Of a stretch of DNA of 64,000 bases, positions 1 to 8,933 are shown piece by piece. The translations under genes and the position numbers were made by a program. The stretch is from Pseudomonadota bacterium. GTDB taxonomy: Bacteria > Myxococcota_A > UBA9160 > JADFDR01. The stretch is taken from contig PIVT01000012.1 in NCBI GenBank assembly GCA_003353845.1, positions 1 to 64,000 of the forward strand, given 5' to 3'. The notes below the pieces were generated by a model. The model saw only the letters and a list, made by a program, of their open reading frames with translations. It did not search any database and was not told where the DNA came from. Numbering within the stretch: position 1 is the first letter of the stretch; the number at the start of each line of letters is the position of its first letter.

Positions 1-1920
1 CTGGACAACCTGACCTTCATCGTAAACTGCAACTTACAGCGCTTGGATGGCCCCGTGCGCGGCAACGGGAAAATCATCCAAGAGCTTGAGCGCGTGTTCC
101 GCGGCGCGGGTTGGAATGTCATCAAAGTGATTTGGGGCAGCCGTTGGGATTCCCTCTTGGAACGCGACGAGGAGGGGTTGCTACACCAGCGCATGGAAGA
201 GGCGCTGGACGGCGACTACCAGAATTACAAAGCCCACGGTGGTGCCTACACTCGCGAACATTTCTTCGGCACCCACCCACGCTTGCGCCGCATGGTGGAT
301 CACTTAAGCGACGACGAGATCTTCCAATTGAATCGCGGTGGACATGATCCTGAAAAAGTATATGCCGCGTACAGGGCCGCCATTGAGCACAGCGATGGCC
401 CCACTGTCATCCTGGCCAAGACCATCAAGGGATACGGGCTCGGAGAAGCTGGCGAAGGACGCAACGTCACCCATCAGCAGAAGAAGCTGAATGAGGAAGA
501 GGTACACAGTTTCCGGCGGCGCTTCAAAATCCCCGTAAGCGACAAGGTCGTCGATCACTTATCTTTCTACCGACCGCCAGCCAATAGCAGTGAAACCAAG
601 TACCTACACGAACGTCGCAAAGCCTTGGGGGGTCCCGTACCCGAGCGCGTTGTGAACGTGGAGCCCCTTCGATCCGTCCCCGACGCTCCCTTTAAAGAGT
701 TTCTCGCCGGTTCCAAGAATCGGCCCGCTTCCACCACCATGGTCTTCGTGCGTGTTCTCACCAAACTTTTGGCCGACAATGAGATTGGTAACCGTATTGT
801 TCCCATCATCCCTGATGAGGGGCGCACCTTCGGCATGGAGGCGCTCTTCCGCAAAGTGGGCATCTACTCCCACGTCGGTCAACACTACACGCCCGTCGAT
901 CGCGCGACCCTGCTCTACTACCGAGAAGCCACCGATGGACAGATTCTCGAAGAAGGCATCACCGAAGCCGGTGCCATGTCTTCCTTTATTGCTGCCGGAA
1001 CCTCCTATGCCAGCAATAGCTTGATGATGATCCCCTTCTTTGCCTACTACTCGATGTTCGGCTTCCAACGCATTGGCGACCTGATCTGGGCGGCAGGGGA
1101 CATGCGTTGCAAGGGTTTCTTGATCGGCGCCACGGCGGGAAGGACCAGCCTGGCTGGCGAAGGACTTCAACACCAAGACGGCAATACCCAACTCTTCGCC
1201 TTCCCCTATCCCAATGTCGTGGCCTACGATCCCGCCTTCGCCTATGAGCTTGCCATCATCATCCGTGAAGGCATGCGGCGCATGTTCGTGGAAATGGAAG
1301 ACTGCATTTTCTATCTCACCGTCAGCAATGAGACCTACCCCATGCCCCCGATGCCGACCGGTGTCGAAGAAGGCGTTATCAAGGGCATGTACCTCTACCA
1401 GAAATCCAACCGGGCCAAGAGCAAAGCTCACGTTCGCCTGCTGGGCAGTGGCACCATTTTACTCGAAACCTTACGTGCTCAGGAAATCCTGGAAGAAAAC
1501 TACGGCGTCTCCGCCAGCGTGTGGAGCGTCACCAGTTACAAAAATCTTTATACCGACGGACTCGATTGCGACCGTTGGAACCGCCTCAACGCCACGGAAG
1601 AGCAGCGCCAGCCCTACATCGCCCAATGCCTGGCAGAAGATGAGGGGCCTGTGATCGCAGCAACGGATTACGTGCAAGCTCTCCCTCTCTCCTGTGCTCG
1701 ATGGGTGCCTGCTCCCTTTGCAGCGCTGGGCACCGATGGCTTCGGGCGCAGCGAGGCCCGCAAAGAGTTGCGCGACTTCTTCGAGGTCGATGCGCGCCAC
1801 ATCGCCGTGGCTGCGCTGAGTGAACTTGCGCGAGCGGGGACGGTCGGGCAAGAACTTGTTAAACAAGCGGTGGACGAACTCGGCATCGACCCGAACAAAG
1901 CAACACCGAGGCTTTCATGA
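1..1920 (+). CDS. aceE: Pyruvate dehydrogenase E1 component, homodimeric type (5'-truncated by window)
   Basis: Thiamine-diphosphate E1 of the pyruvate dehydrogenase complex, which decarboxylates pyruvate and acetylates the lipoyl group of E2. The frame is open from base 1, and 639 residues are visible of a family usually near 880-900, so the N-terminal part lies upstream. Visible hallmarks are NCNLQRLDGPVRGNGK at the start, the conserved block around PIIPDEGRTFGMEALFRKVG, EGITEAGAMSSF, and SLAGEGLQHQDG, all typical of AceE and not of the two-subunit E1. The TTG at 43 is internal and is not the start. aceF follows after 25 bases and lpd after that, which is the classic E1-E2-E3 order. Identity is secure; only the 5' end is missing. 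Confidence 0.96.
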   Translation: MDNLTFIVNCNLQRLDGPVRGNGKIIQELERVFRGAGWNVIKVIWGSRWDSLLERDEEGLLHQRMEEALDGDYQNYKAHGGAYTREHFFGTHPRLRRMVDHLSDDEIFQLNRGGHDPEKVYAAYRAAIEHSDGPTVILAKTIKGYGLGEAGEGRNVTHQQKKLNEEEVHSFRRRFKIPVSDKVVDHLSFYRPPANSSETKYLHERRKALGGPVPERVVNVEPLRSVPDAPFKEFLAGSKNRPASTTMVFVRVLTKLLADNEIGNRIVPIIPDEGRTFGMEALFRKVGIYSHVGQHYTPVDRATLLYYREATDGQILEEGITEAGAMSSFIAAGTSYASNSLMMIPFFAYYSMFGFQRIGDLIWAAGDMRCKGFLIGATAGRTSLAGEGLQHQDGNTQLFAFPYPNVVAYDPAFAYELAIIIREGMRRMFVEMEDCIFYLTVSNETYPMPPMPTGVEEGVIKGMYLYQKSNRAKSKAHVRLLGSGTILLETLRAQEILEENYGVSASVWSVTSYKNLYTDGLDCDRWNRLNATEEQRQPYIAQCLAEDEGPVIAATDYVQALPLSCARWVPAPFAALGTDGFGRSEARKELRDFFEVDARHIAVAALSELARAGTVGQELVKQAVDELGIDPNKATPRLS

Positions 1921-1945
1921 CTGAGCCATCAAGAGGAGAGCGGTA

Positions 1946-3202
1946 GTGAGAATTGTAGAGCTACCCGCACTGGCAGAGAATGTTGAAAGCGCATCCGTGC
2001 TCTCCGTCCTGGTCTCGGTGGGAGACCAGGTGGAGGTGGACCAGACAATCATCGAATTTGAAACGGACAAAGCCACTGTGGAGTTGCCCTCGCCTTGCGC
2101 CGGTCGCGTCGTTGCGATTCGCGTAAGCGAAGGCGATGAAGTGCCCGTGGGTGCCAGCTTGATGGAGATTGAAGAAAGCGCGGCGGACCAAGAGACTGTC
2201 GCTCCGCCCTCACCAGCGATAGAACAAGAAGCAGCTCCCGTGGAATCCCCCGCCCCGGCTGTAGAAGAAGCTGCGCCCGCTGCCGCGGCGACCGATCGCG
2301 CGGGCAGCAGTATTCCCGCCTCTCCCTTTGTGCGACGGTTGGCGCGAGAACTGGGTATTGACCTTAGCCGCGTCGAGGGCACGGGCCTGGGTGGGCGCAT
2401 TACCCGAGAAGATCTAACCCGGCACGGACGGGCACGCATTGAACAAGGGCCCGCTTCCTCTGGCCCGAAGACGCCACCACTTCCCGATTTTTCTCAGTGG
2501 GGTGCCGTTGAGCGCTCCACCATGAGTGGTGTTCGCCGCATTACAGCGGAACGCATGGCCAACGCGTGGAATACCATTCCTCATGTCACCCATTTCGAAA
2601 AAGCTGACATCACGCAACTCGAAGCGACACGCCGCAAGCTCGCCCCACGCGTTGTCGAAAAAGGCGGCAAGCTTTCCATGACGGCCATCGCGTTAAAGAT
2701 CGTGGCCTCCGCCTTGAAGCTCTTTCCAAATTTCAATGCCAGTCTGGATGTCGAGCACGGGGAAATCGTATACAAGAGCTACATCAATTTAGGCTTGGCC
2801 GTCGACACACCCAAAGGCCTGATGGTTCCCGTGCTGCGCAATGTGGATCAAATGAATATTTCCGAAATCGCGCTGGAATTGAACCGGCTCTCCGCCAAGG
2901 CACGAGCGGGCAAGATTTCGCTGAAGGAATTGAGTGGCGGCACCTTCACCGTGAGTAACCTGGGTGGTTTGGGCACACATCATTTTTCACCCATCGTCAA
3001 CTGGCCCGAGGTGGCCATCTTGGGCCTGGGACGTGCCACCGAGGAAATTGCCGTGGTCGATGGCGAAGCCCGACCCCGGATGATGCTTCCTTTATCCTTA
3101 TCTTACGATCATCGCTTGATTGATGGTGCCGACGCCGCGCGCTTTGCCCGTTGGATCTGTGAAGCGATGGAAAACTCCTTCTTGCTTACGCTAGAAGGCT
3201 AA
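1946..3202 (+). CDS. aceF: Dihydrolipoamide acetyltransferase, E2 of pyruvate dehydrogenase
   Basis: E2 core that transfers acetyl from the lipoyl arm to CoA. The 418 residues show one N-terminal lipoyl domain with the lipoylated Lys at about residue 42 (ETDKATVELPSP), an Ala/Pro/Glu-rich linker, a peripheral-subunit-binding domain at about 120-160 (SPFVRRLARELGID), and a catalytic domain ending in the DHRLIDG motif with His389 and Asp393. A GTG start at 1946 is preceded by AAGAGGAGAG. The gene sits between E1 and E3. One lipoyl domain is fewer than in E. coli AceF (three) but is common elsewhere. The pairing with an AceE-type E1 makes pyruvate the likely substrate, not 2-oxoglutarate. Confidence 0.94.
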   Translation: MRIVELPALAENVESASVLSVLVSVGDQVEVDQTIIEFETDKATVELPSPCAGRVVAIRVSEGDEVPVGASLMEIEESAADQETVAPPSPAIEQEAAPVESPAPAVEEAAPAAAATDRAGSSIPASPFVRRLARELGIDLSRVEGTGLGGRITREDLTRHGRARIEQGPASSGPKTPPLPDFSQWGAVERSTMSGVRRITAERMANAWNTIPHVTHFEKADITQLEATRRKLAPRVVEKGGKLSMTAIALKIVASALKLFPNFNASLDVEHGEIVYKSYINLGLAVDTPKGLMVPVLRNVDQMNISEIALELNRLSAKARAGKISLKELSGGTFTVSNLGGLGTHHFSPIVNWPEVAILGLGRATEEIAVVDGEARPRMMLPLSLSYDHRLIDGADAARFARWICEAMENSFLLTLEG

Positions 3203-3204
3203 CC

Positions 3205-4665
3205 ATGAAAGGGCAAACCATGCCGAAAGTTGCAGTCATCGGTGCCGGTCCCGGCGGTTACACCGCAGCTTTCTACGCCGCGGACCTGGGCATGGAAGTC
3301 GTGCTCATTGATCGCGCTCCCAATCCGGGTGGCGTCTGCCTGTATCGAGGCTGCATTCCTTCCAAAGCTTTATTGCACGCAGCGCAAGTCAAACGCGAGG
3401 CCGCGGCCGCCAGTCATTTCGGACTCAGCTTCGGCGAACCCAGCTTGGACTTAGACAAACTGCGCCAATGGAAACAGGGCATTGTCGATCGACTCACCGG
3501 CGGCCTGGGCGCTTTGTGCAAGTCGCGCAAAGTGACTTACCTTCAAGGCGAGGCCAACTTCACCGGCCAACACACGCTCAGCGTGAGTACGAGTGCCGGC
3601 AGCAGCGAAGAGGTCCACTTCGACGCCGCCATCATCGCCACGGGCTCGCGACCCGCCAGTCTCCCCTTTCTCCCCAACGACTCGGCGCGCGTCATGAATT
3701 CCACCAACGCCTTGGAACTGGAAGAGATCCCCAACAAGCTGCTCGTCTTGGGCGGCGGTTATATCGGGTTGGAGTTGGGAACTGTCTATGCCGAGTTTGG
3801 CTCCGAAGTCACTGTGGTCGAAATGGAGAAGGGAATTCTTCCCGGTGTCGATCGAGACCTGGTGCGCCCCCTGGCGAAACGCTTGGAGAAATCCATTGCC
3901 CGGTTCCTCTTGGGAACGCGTGTTGCCAAGGTCAGTGAACAAGCCGACGGCTTGCTTGTAGAATTCGAAGGTGCCAATGCTCCCGCTGAACCCATTCTTT
4001 ACGATCGCGTTCTGGTCTCCGTGGGCCGCACTCCTTGGACCAAAGGTCTGGGATTGGAGGCGGCCGGACTCCACACCAACGCTCAGGGCTTCATCGACGT
4101 CGATGAGAAACGACGCACACCCAATCCCTCCATCTACGCCATTGGTGACGTGACCGGCCAACCGATGCTGGCGCACAAGGCCTCTCACGAAGGGCGTGTC
4201 GCCGTCGACGCCATTGCCGGCGAAGACGTCAGCTTCGCACCGGCTGCCATTCCCGCTGTCATCTTTACCGATCCCGAGATTGCCTGGGCGGGCCTGAGCG
4301 AAACCGAAGCCAAGGCCAACAAGATCCCTGTCGAGGTCGTTCGCTTCCCCTGGGCGGCATCGGGGCGTGCCATGTCCATCGATCGCACGGAAGGCGTAAC
4401 CAAGTTACTCGTGGAACCCGAGACCCAACGCATCCTGGGTGTGGGCATTGTGGGCAGCCACGCGGGCGAGTTGATTGCTGAAGCCACCCTGGCCATTGAG
4501 ATGGCTGCCACCATTGATGACTTGCGCATGACCATCCATGCACACCCCACCCTCTCCGAAACCGTGATGGAAGCCGCCGAAGCCTTCCTGGGCTTCGCAA
4601 CCCACTCCCATCGACCCAAGAAAAAGGCGCGACCCAAGAAAAAAGGCGCGCGTGATAAGAAATAG
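3205..4665 (+). CDS. lpdA: Dihydrolipoyl dehydrogenase, E3
   Basis: FAD enzyme that reoxidises the dihydrolipoyl arm of E2 with NAD+. It has an N-terminal FAD-binding GAGPGG motif, the redox disulfide Cys45-x4-Cys50 (GGVCLYRGCIPSK), an NAD-binding GGGYIGLELG segment, the FAD-contact motif IYAIGDVTG, and the C-terminal HPTLSE His-Glu active-site pair. The ATG at 3205 lies two bases after the aceF stop; a second ATG at 3220 (MPKVAVIG) is an equally good start and would remove five residues. The last roughly 18 residues are an unusual lysine/arginine-rich tail not needed for catalysis. Very likely co-transcribed with aceE and aceF. Confidence 0.95.
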   Translation: MKGQTMPKVAVIGAGPGGYTAAFYAADLGMEVVLIDRAPNPGGVCLYRGCIPSKALLHAAQVKREAAAASHFGLSFGEPSLDLDKLRQWKQGIVDRLTGGLGALCKSRKVTYLQGEANFTGQHTLSVSTSAGSSEEVHFDAAIIATGSRPASLPFLPNDSARVMNSTNALELEEIPNKLLVLGGGYIGLELGTVYAEFGSEVTVVEMEKGILPGVDRDLVRPLAKRLEKSIARFLLGTRVAKVSEQADGLLVEFEGANAPAEPILYDRVLVSVGRTPWTKGLGLEAAGLHTNAQGFIDVDEKRRTPNPSIYAIGDVTGQPMLAHKASHEGRVAVDAIAGEDVSFAPAAIPAVIFTDPEIAWAGLSETEAKANKIPVEVVRFPWAASGRAMSIDRTEGVTKLLVEPETQRILGVGIVGSHAGELIAEATLAIEMAATIDDLRMTIHAHPTLSETVMEAAEAFLGFATHSHRPKKKARPKKKGARDKK

Positions 4666-4686
4666 AAAGCGAGGGGACATGGTGTT

Positions 4687-5964
4687 GTGAACACCGTTAA
4701 TGCAGACAGATCCGTCGATGTGCGGACGCGTACCGATCAAGAAACCGCCCAACTTGATCCCTGCCATTTTTTCGAACATATATTTCCCAATACACTCCAA
4801 GCGGGACGAGAGCACATTCTCCCCGGTGCACGACAACTCGAGCTGCCGCCTGCCTTCAGCGTTGAAGTCGATGGCAACTGTTGGACCACCCTGCGTGAAG
4901 ACGATGGAATCAAGGTTTTCCTCGGTCAACAGGCTGGAGCCGCTCGCGTCCGCTTGACGACAACCCAGCTATCTGATCTGGTGCGTGACCAGATCACCCC
5001 TATGAGTTTGTTCACGCAAGGTCTCCTCGACATGCCCGAAGGCGGCCTGGGCGAACTTCTTCACTGGTGGCTGATTCTTCGAAGCGCCATGGACGAACAA
5101 CCCATCTACACGTCAGGCAGCGTTTCTTTCGTTGACCTGAAGGGCGGCCCATTAAAAATTGATTCTTCATTCACTCCTGAAAGTGACAATGCGGAGATGG
5201 CACACTTCCTGAGAGAAACTGGCTTTCTTCATATCCAGGGGCTATTTACACAAGCAGAGATGAATCAAATATCAGAAGACATGGATTGCTTCGCACCGCA
5301 GTACACCGAGGGTGACACCCAAAGCTGGTGGGCGACGGTCAAAGGAGGAGAGCGTCGTCTGGTTCGCATGCTGAGCTTTGACCAACGTTCAGAAGCAACA
5401 GCAAGGCTGCTCCAGGACGAGCGTTTTGTACGATTGAGGAATATCACGCAAGATCATCACGCTCTCGGCACGATGAAAGACAATCTCATCGAAGCCTTGA
5501 TCAAACCCATCAACGTGGTCGAGGGCATCTCTGACACCCCCTGGCACAAAGACTGCGCCCTCGGTCGCCACTCCTATGATTGTTGTTCTCTCACTGTCGG
5601 TATTTCCGTAACAGGAGCCGACGAAAGATCAGGCCAATTACGCGTACTCGCGGGTTCCAATCGCGCGCTGATCTGGCCGGCCATTGGCCAACCGGGCATC
5701 GACTTACCTGACGTTTCGTTGGCTACCGAGACGGGTGATGTCACACTTCATACGAGTTGCACACTGCACATGGCCCAGCCCCCCCTGGATCGGGAAAGAC
5801 GTGTGTTGTACACATCCTTTGGGCTTCCCGATCGCTCAGAGAACAGTGCACGCGAACGCCAACGCGTGAGAGAAGCGCGGGAAAGTGCGCCGGTGACGGT
5901 CTCACAGGAGCCCAGCGAAGTGGAACCAAGCATGGAGCAAACGGAGAAAAAGAAGGACACATGA
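4687..5964 (+). CDS. SCP2-like domain fused to phytanoyl-CoA dioxygenase-type Fe(II)/2-oxoglutarate oxygenase
   Basis: A 425-residue protein. The first roughly 130 residues resemble a sterol-carrier/SCP2-like lipid-binding domain (acidic hydrophobic core, FTQGLLDMPEG). Residues from about 155 to 390 form a PhyH-type double-stranded beta-helix with the metal-binding HxD in the segment WHKDCALGRH and a distal His/Arg set in LHMAQPPLDRERRVLY. Such enzymes hydroxylate lipid or acyl-CoA substrates using 2-oxoglutarate and O2; the substrate here is unknown. It starts with GTG, 21 bases after lpd, and overlaps the following P450 gene by 4 bases (ATGA), so the two oxygenases are probably made together. 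The fold assignment of the N-terminal domain is less sure than that of the oxygenase domain. Confidence 0.78.
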   Translation: MNTVNADRSVDVRTRTDQETAQLDPCHFFEHIFPNTLQAGREHILPGARQLELPPAFSVEVDGNCWTTLREDDGIKVFLGQQAGAARVRLTTTQLSDLVRDQITPMSLFTQGLLDMPEGGLGELLHWWLILRSAMDEQPIYTSGSVSFVDLKGGPLKIDSSFTPESDNAEMAHFLRETGFLHIQGLFTQAEMNQISEDMDCFAPQYTEGDTQSWWATVKGGERRLVRMLSFDQRSEATARLLQDERFVRLRNITQDHHALGTMKDNLIEALIKPINVVEGISDTPWHKDCALGRHSYDCCSLTVGISVTGADERSGQLRVLAGSNRALIWPAIGQPGIDLPDVSLATETGDVTLHTSCTLHMAQPPLDRERRVLYTSFGLPDRSENSARERQRVREARESAPVTVSQEPSEVEPSMEQTEKKKDT

Positions 5965-7208
5965 GAAAAGAACTCCAGGTCCTCGCAGACTTCGAACCCT
6001 TTGCAGCGGAGACCCTCGAAAATCCCTTTCCCTTCTACGCAGCACTCAGGCGAGAGGCACCCGTATTCCCGCTAGAAAAATCTGGCTTCACGCTGATCTC
6101 TCGCTATGCCGACGTATGCGCAGCGGCCAAAGACACAGAGACTTTTTCTTCCAAGTTGGTCTCCGTCATACTCAAGGAAGGCGACGATTCACCTGTGATG
6201 CTCGCTGTCGGCCCTGCGGTCCCGCGGCCCGTAGATGTCCTGTCTCTTGCCGACCCACCGACCCACACGCGCCAACGCATGGTCGCCAACAAAATGTTTA
6301 CCGGACGGCAGACCGCCAACCTTCGTCCGACGATCAATCGGATGGCCGGTGAGCTATTCAATGAGATTTCTAAAAGTGAGAGCGTGGAATGGATGGAGGG
6401 CTTTGCCAGACCTCTTCCCATGCAACTCATTGTCGAAATCATCGGATTCCCCAGTAAAGATGCAGAACGCGTTACGCAGTGGGCCAGGGACACCCTGGCG
6501 ATAACAACCTCGATTCATACCCGTGAGAGCTTGGCCACCCACGTTAAAAGCGTCTCCGCATTAACCACCTACTTAGCCAAGCTCCTCACCACCACCAAGG
6601 CTGATCCAGGCAAGAACATTTTGGGTGCCTTGGCCCTTGCGACACGCGGTGTCTCCGAGGCCCTCACCGACCGCGAGGCGGTATCGATTATTCTTCAACT
6701 GCTGAGTGCAGGCCAGGAATCGACGAGTTCCCTCTTGGCCAGTGCCGTCATGATGCTGGCCAAGGATCCAGCATTACAGGATGAATTGCGACACGACATC
6801 TCTTTGATTCCGGCCTTCATTGAAGAAGTCGCCCGCTTGGAGTCTCCCTTCCAGGGTAACTACCGCGTAACCACACGGGATACGGAACTCCATGGGATTC
6901 CCATCGCGCAGGGTACGCGCGTCATGTTGCTCTGGGGCTCGGCCAACCGAGACGAAGAGATCTATCTCGACGCCGACTTAGTCGATCTTTGGCGCACGAA
7001 TCTCGATAGCCACCTGGCCTTCGGAATTGGACCCCACCATTGTGTCGGTTCGCCCATCGTACGCCTTGAAGCGCAGGTCGCCCTTGAGGGGCTACTGGAT
7101 CGGTCTCTCAATGTTTCGCTGGCCAACGCCGGGCAAAAATTGCCCTATTTGCGCAGTACTTTTTTGCGCAGCCTCACATCCCTTCCCCTACAGATCGACT
7201 GGCGCTGA
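5961..7208 (+). CDS. Cytochrome P450
   Basis: A soluble bacterial-type P450 monooxygenase of 415 residues. The I-helix oxygen-activation motif appears as SAGQESTSSLL, the K-helix ExxR as EEVARLE, and the haem loop as FGIGPHHCVGSP with thiolate Cys361. The frame is open further upstream, but the ATG at 5961, which overlaps the stop of the preceding dioxygenase gene, is the sensible start because it gives a normal P450 length. No ferredoxin or reductase gene lies beside it, so electrons must come from elsewhere. Co-translation with the PhyH-type oxygenase suggests that both act on the same lipid-like compound; that is inference. Confidence 0.93.
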   Translation: MRKELQVLADFEPFAAETLENPFPFYAALRREAPVFPLEKSGFTLISRYADVCAAAKDTETFSSKLVSVILKEGDDSPVMLAVGPAVPRPVDVLSLADPPTHTRQRMVANKMFTGRQTANLRPTINRMAGELFNEISKSESVEWMEGFARPLPMQLIVEIIGFPSKDAERVTQWARDTLAITTSIHTRESLATHVKSVSALTTYLAKLLTTTKADPGKNILGALALATRGVSEALTDREAVSIILQLLSAGQESTSSLLASAVMMLAKDPALQDELRHDISLIPAFIEEVARLESPFQGNYRVTTRDTELHGIPIAQGTRVMLLWGSANRDEEIYLDADLVDLWRTNLDSHLAFGIGPHHCVGSPIVRLEAQVALEGLLDRSLNVSLANAGQKLPYLRSTFLRSLTSLPLQIDWR

Positions 7209-7258
7209 TTCCCATCTTCACCCCGTGCGCGGGAATCATCTCTTGATAGAATACCCGC

Positions 7259-8371
7259 ATGGAAAAGCTTACCCCCCCGACACGACTCCTCCTGGGCCCC
7301 GGCCCTTCAAATGTTTCCCAGCGCGTCTTGGATGCCATGCACCTGCCCTTGATCGGCCACCTCGACCCGGCCTTTCTTGAAATCATGGACAGCGTGCAAG
7401 TGCAGTTGCGCAAGCTATTCGGAACGCAGAACTCTTTCACACTTCCACTTTCGGCCACGGGCAGCGCCGGCATGGAGGCTTGCTTTGTCAATCTGTTAGA
7501 AGCGGGCGATCGCGTCGTCGTAGGCGTCAACGGCGTCTTCGGAACGCGCATGTGCGAAGTGGCTCGACGCTGCGGCGCTGAAGTCACAGCTGTGGAAGCC
7601 GAATGGGGCACCCCCCTGGACCCGGCAAAAATGCTGGCCGCCATTGAATCCACCCAACCGCAGGTCGTTGCCTTTGTCCACGCCGAAACCTCCACCGGTG
7701 TTTGCCAACCCGTCGAGGAAATCACCCGGGGCGCCAAAGCAGCCGGCGCCCTTACCATCCTCGACTGCGTCACCTCCCTGGCGGGCATTCCACTTCACAT
7801 CGACGAGTGGCAAGTCGACGCCGTGTACAGCGGCACTCAAAAATGCCTTTCCTGCCCACCCGGCCTCTCACCCGTGAGCTTTAGCCCACAAGCACTGGAA
7901 CGCGTCGCCCAGCGCAAGACGCCCGTTCAAAGTTGGTACTTGGATACCAGCTTGCTGGGTTCCTATTACGGGGGTGGGAAACGCGCCTACCATCACACGG
8001 CGCCCATCTCGGCCATCTATGCCATCTACGAAGGGCTGCGCATCGTGGAAGAAGAAGGCATGGACTCGCGTTCAGAACGTCACTACAAGGCGGCGGAGGC
8101 CCTCATCGCAGGGCTCGAACCTCTGGGCCTGTCCCCCTTGGTGGAGAAGAAGTTCCGACTTCCCATGTTAACCACTGTGCAATTGCCCGAAGCGCTGCAG
8201 GGTGATCCCGAGGCTGCGCTGCGCGGAAAACTGCTCAAAGAATTCAATATTGAAGTGGGTGGGGGTTTGGGTGCCTTGGCTGGCAAGGTCTGGCGCATCG
8301 GTCTCATGGGAGAGAACGCGAAACTGGAAAAAGTTGAACAACTGATTAGCGTGCTTCGAAAAGTTCTCTAA
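7259..8371 (+). CDS. Class V aminotransferase, alanine/serine-glyoxylate aminotransferase-like
   Basis: PLP-dependent aminotransferase of 370 residues. The segment LGPGPSNVSQRVLDAM near the N-terminus and the PLP-lysine region SGTQKCLSCPPG (Lys195) are diagnostic for the alanine-glyoxylate/serine-glyoxylate/purine catabolism group of fold-type I. The C-terminus carries the usual GGLGALAGKVWRIGLMG motif. It uses an ATG start 50 bases after the P450 gene. The substrate pair (alanine or serine with glyoxylate, or ureidoglycine) cannot be decided from sequence alone. No glyoxylate-pathway genes flank it. Confidence 0.9.
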   Translation: MEKLTPPTRLLLGPGPSNVSQRVLDAMHLPLIGHLDPAFLEIMDSVQVQLRKLFGTQNSFTLPLSATGSAGMEACFVNLLEAGDRVVVGVNGVFGTRMCEVARRCGAEVTAVEAEWGTPLDPAKMLAAIESTQPQVVAFVHAETSTGVCQPVEEITRGAKAAGALTILDCVTSLAGIPLHIDEWQVDAVYSGTQKCLSCPPGLSPVSFSPQALERVAQRKTPVQSWYLDTSLLGSYYGGGKRAYHHTAPISAIYAIYEGLRIVEEEGMDSRSERHYKAAEALIAGLEPLGLSPLVEKKFRLPMLTTVQLPEALQGDPEAALRGKLLKEFNIEVGGGLGALAGKVWRIGLMGENAKLEKVEQLISVLRKVL

Positions 8372-8410
8372 GAAGCCACGTCGCCAAAACCACACCGATC
8401 CGGAGGATTC

Positions 8411-8893
8411 ATGTCCATCAGTCAAGACGAGTTTAAACAGGCCCTGCGCCGTTGGGCCAGCGGCGTCACCATCGTCACCACCAAAGCCGGTGACGGTCAA
8501 CTTCTCGGCATGACCGTCAGTGCCTTTTCCAGCGTTTCCGCAGAGCCCCCGCTGGTGCTCGTCTGCATCAATCAAAACTCCACGAGCGCCGATGCCATTA
8601 TCGAAAGCGGCGTGTTTGCCGTGAACATTCTCGAAGCAGGGCAAGCTGATCTTTCGGGCAGCTTCGCTTCCTCCAAAACGCCTGAAGAACGTTTCGCAGA
8701 AGCCCAATGCTCCGAAGGCGTCACTGGCGCGCCTTTGCTCGATGGTTGCACGGCCAATTTAGATTGCGCCTTGGTTCAGAAAGTTCAAGCGGGAAGTCAC
8801 TGGGTCTTTGTCGGGGAAGTGCAAGCGGTCCGCTCCCAGGATGGTGCTCCCCTGCTCTACTTCGACGGCGGTTACCGCAACATTCAACAATAA
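8411..8893 (+). CDS. Flavin reductase-like, FMN-binding split-barrel protein
   Basis: A 160-residue member of the flavin reductase (PF01613-type) family, which uses NAD(P)H to reduce FMN or FAD, often for a two-component monooxygenase. Typical features are RRWASGVTIVTT near the N-terminus, GMTVSAFSSVSAEPPLVLVC, and the C-terminal LLYFDGGYRNI, which resembles the end of HpaC-type reductases. GGAGGATTC lies just before the ATG. No partner oxygenase of the two-component type is visible next to it, so its client is unknown; it may be monocistronic or follow the aminotransferase. Confidence 0.87.
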   Translation: MSISQDEFKQALRRWASGVTIVTTKAGDGQLLGMTVSAFSSVSAEPPLVLVCINQNSTSADAIIESGVFAVNILEAGQADLSGSFASSKTPEERFAEAQCSEGVTGAPLLDGCTANLDCALVQKVQAGSHWVFVGEVQAVRSQDGAPLLYFDGGYRNIQQ

Positions 8894-8933
8894 TTCAACT
8901 GCGATTCGATTTCGATTCAAAGACGGGCGAGCG

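Noticed and set aside
604-1431. Long minus-strand open frame (275 codons) opposite aceE
   Set aside because: It lies wholly antisense to a clear pyruvate dehydrogenase gene, has no family motif, and results from codon bias of the real gene.
3451-4188. Long minus-strand open frame opposite lpd
   Set aside because: Antisense to a certain dihydrolipoyl dehydrogenase gene and without recognisable domains.
5757-5960. In-frame upstream extension of the P450 gene
   Set aside because: It overlaps the end of the dioxygenase gene and adds residues not found in P450s; the ATG at 5961 fits better.
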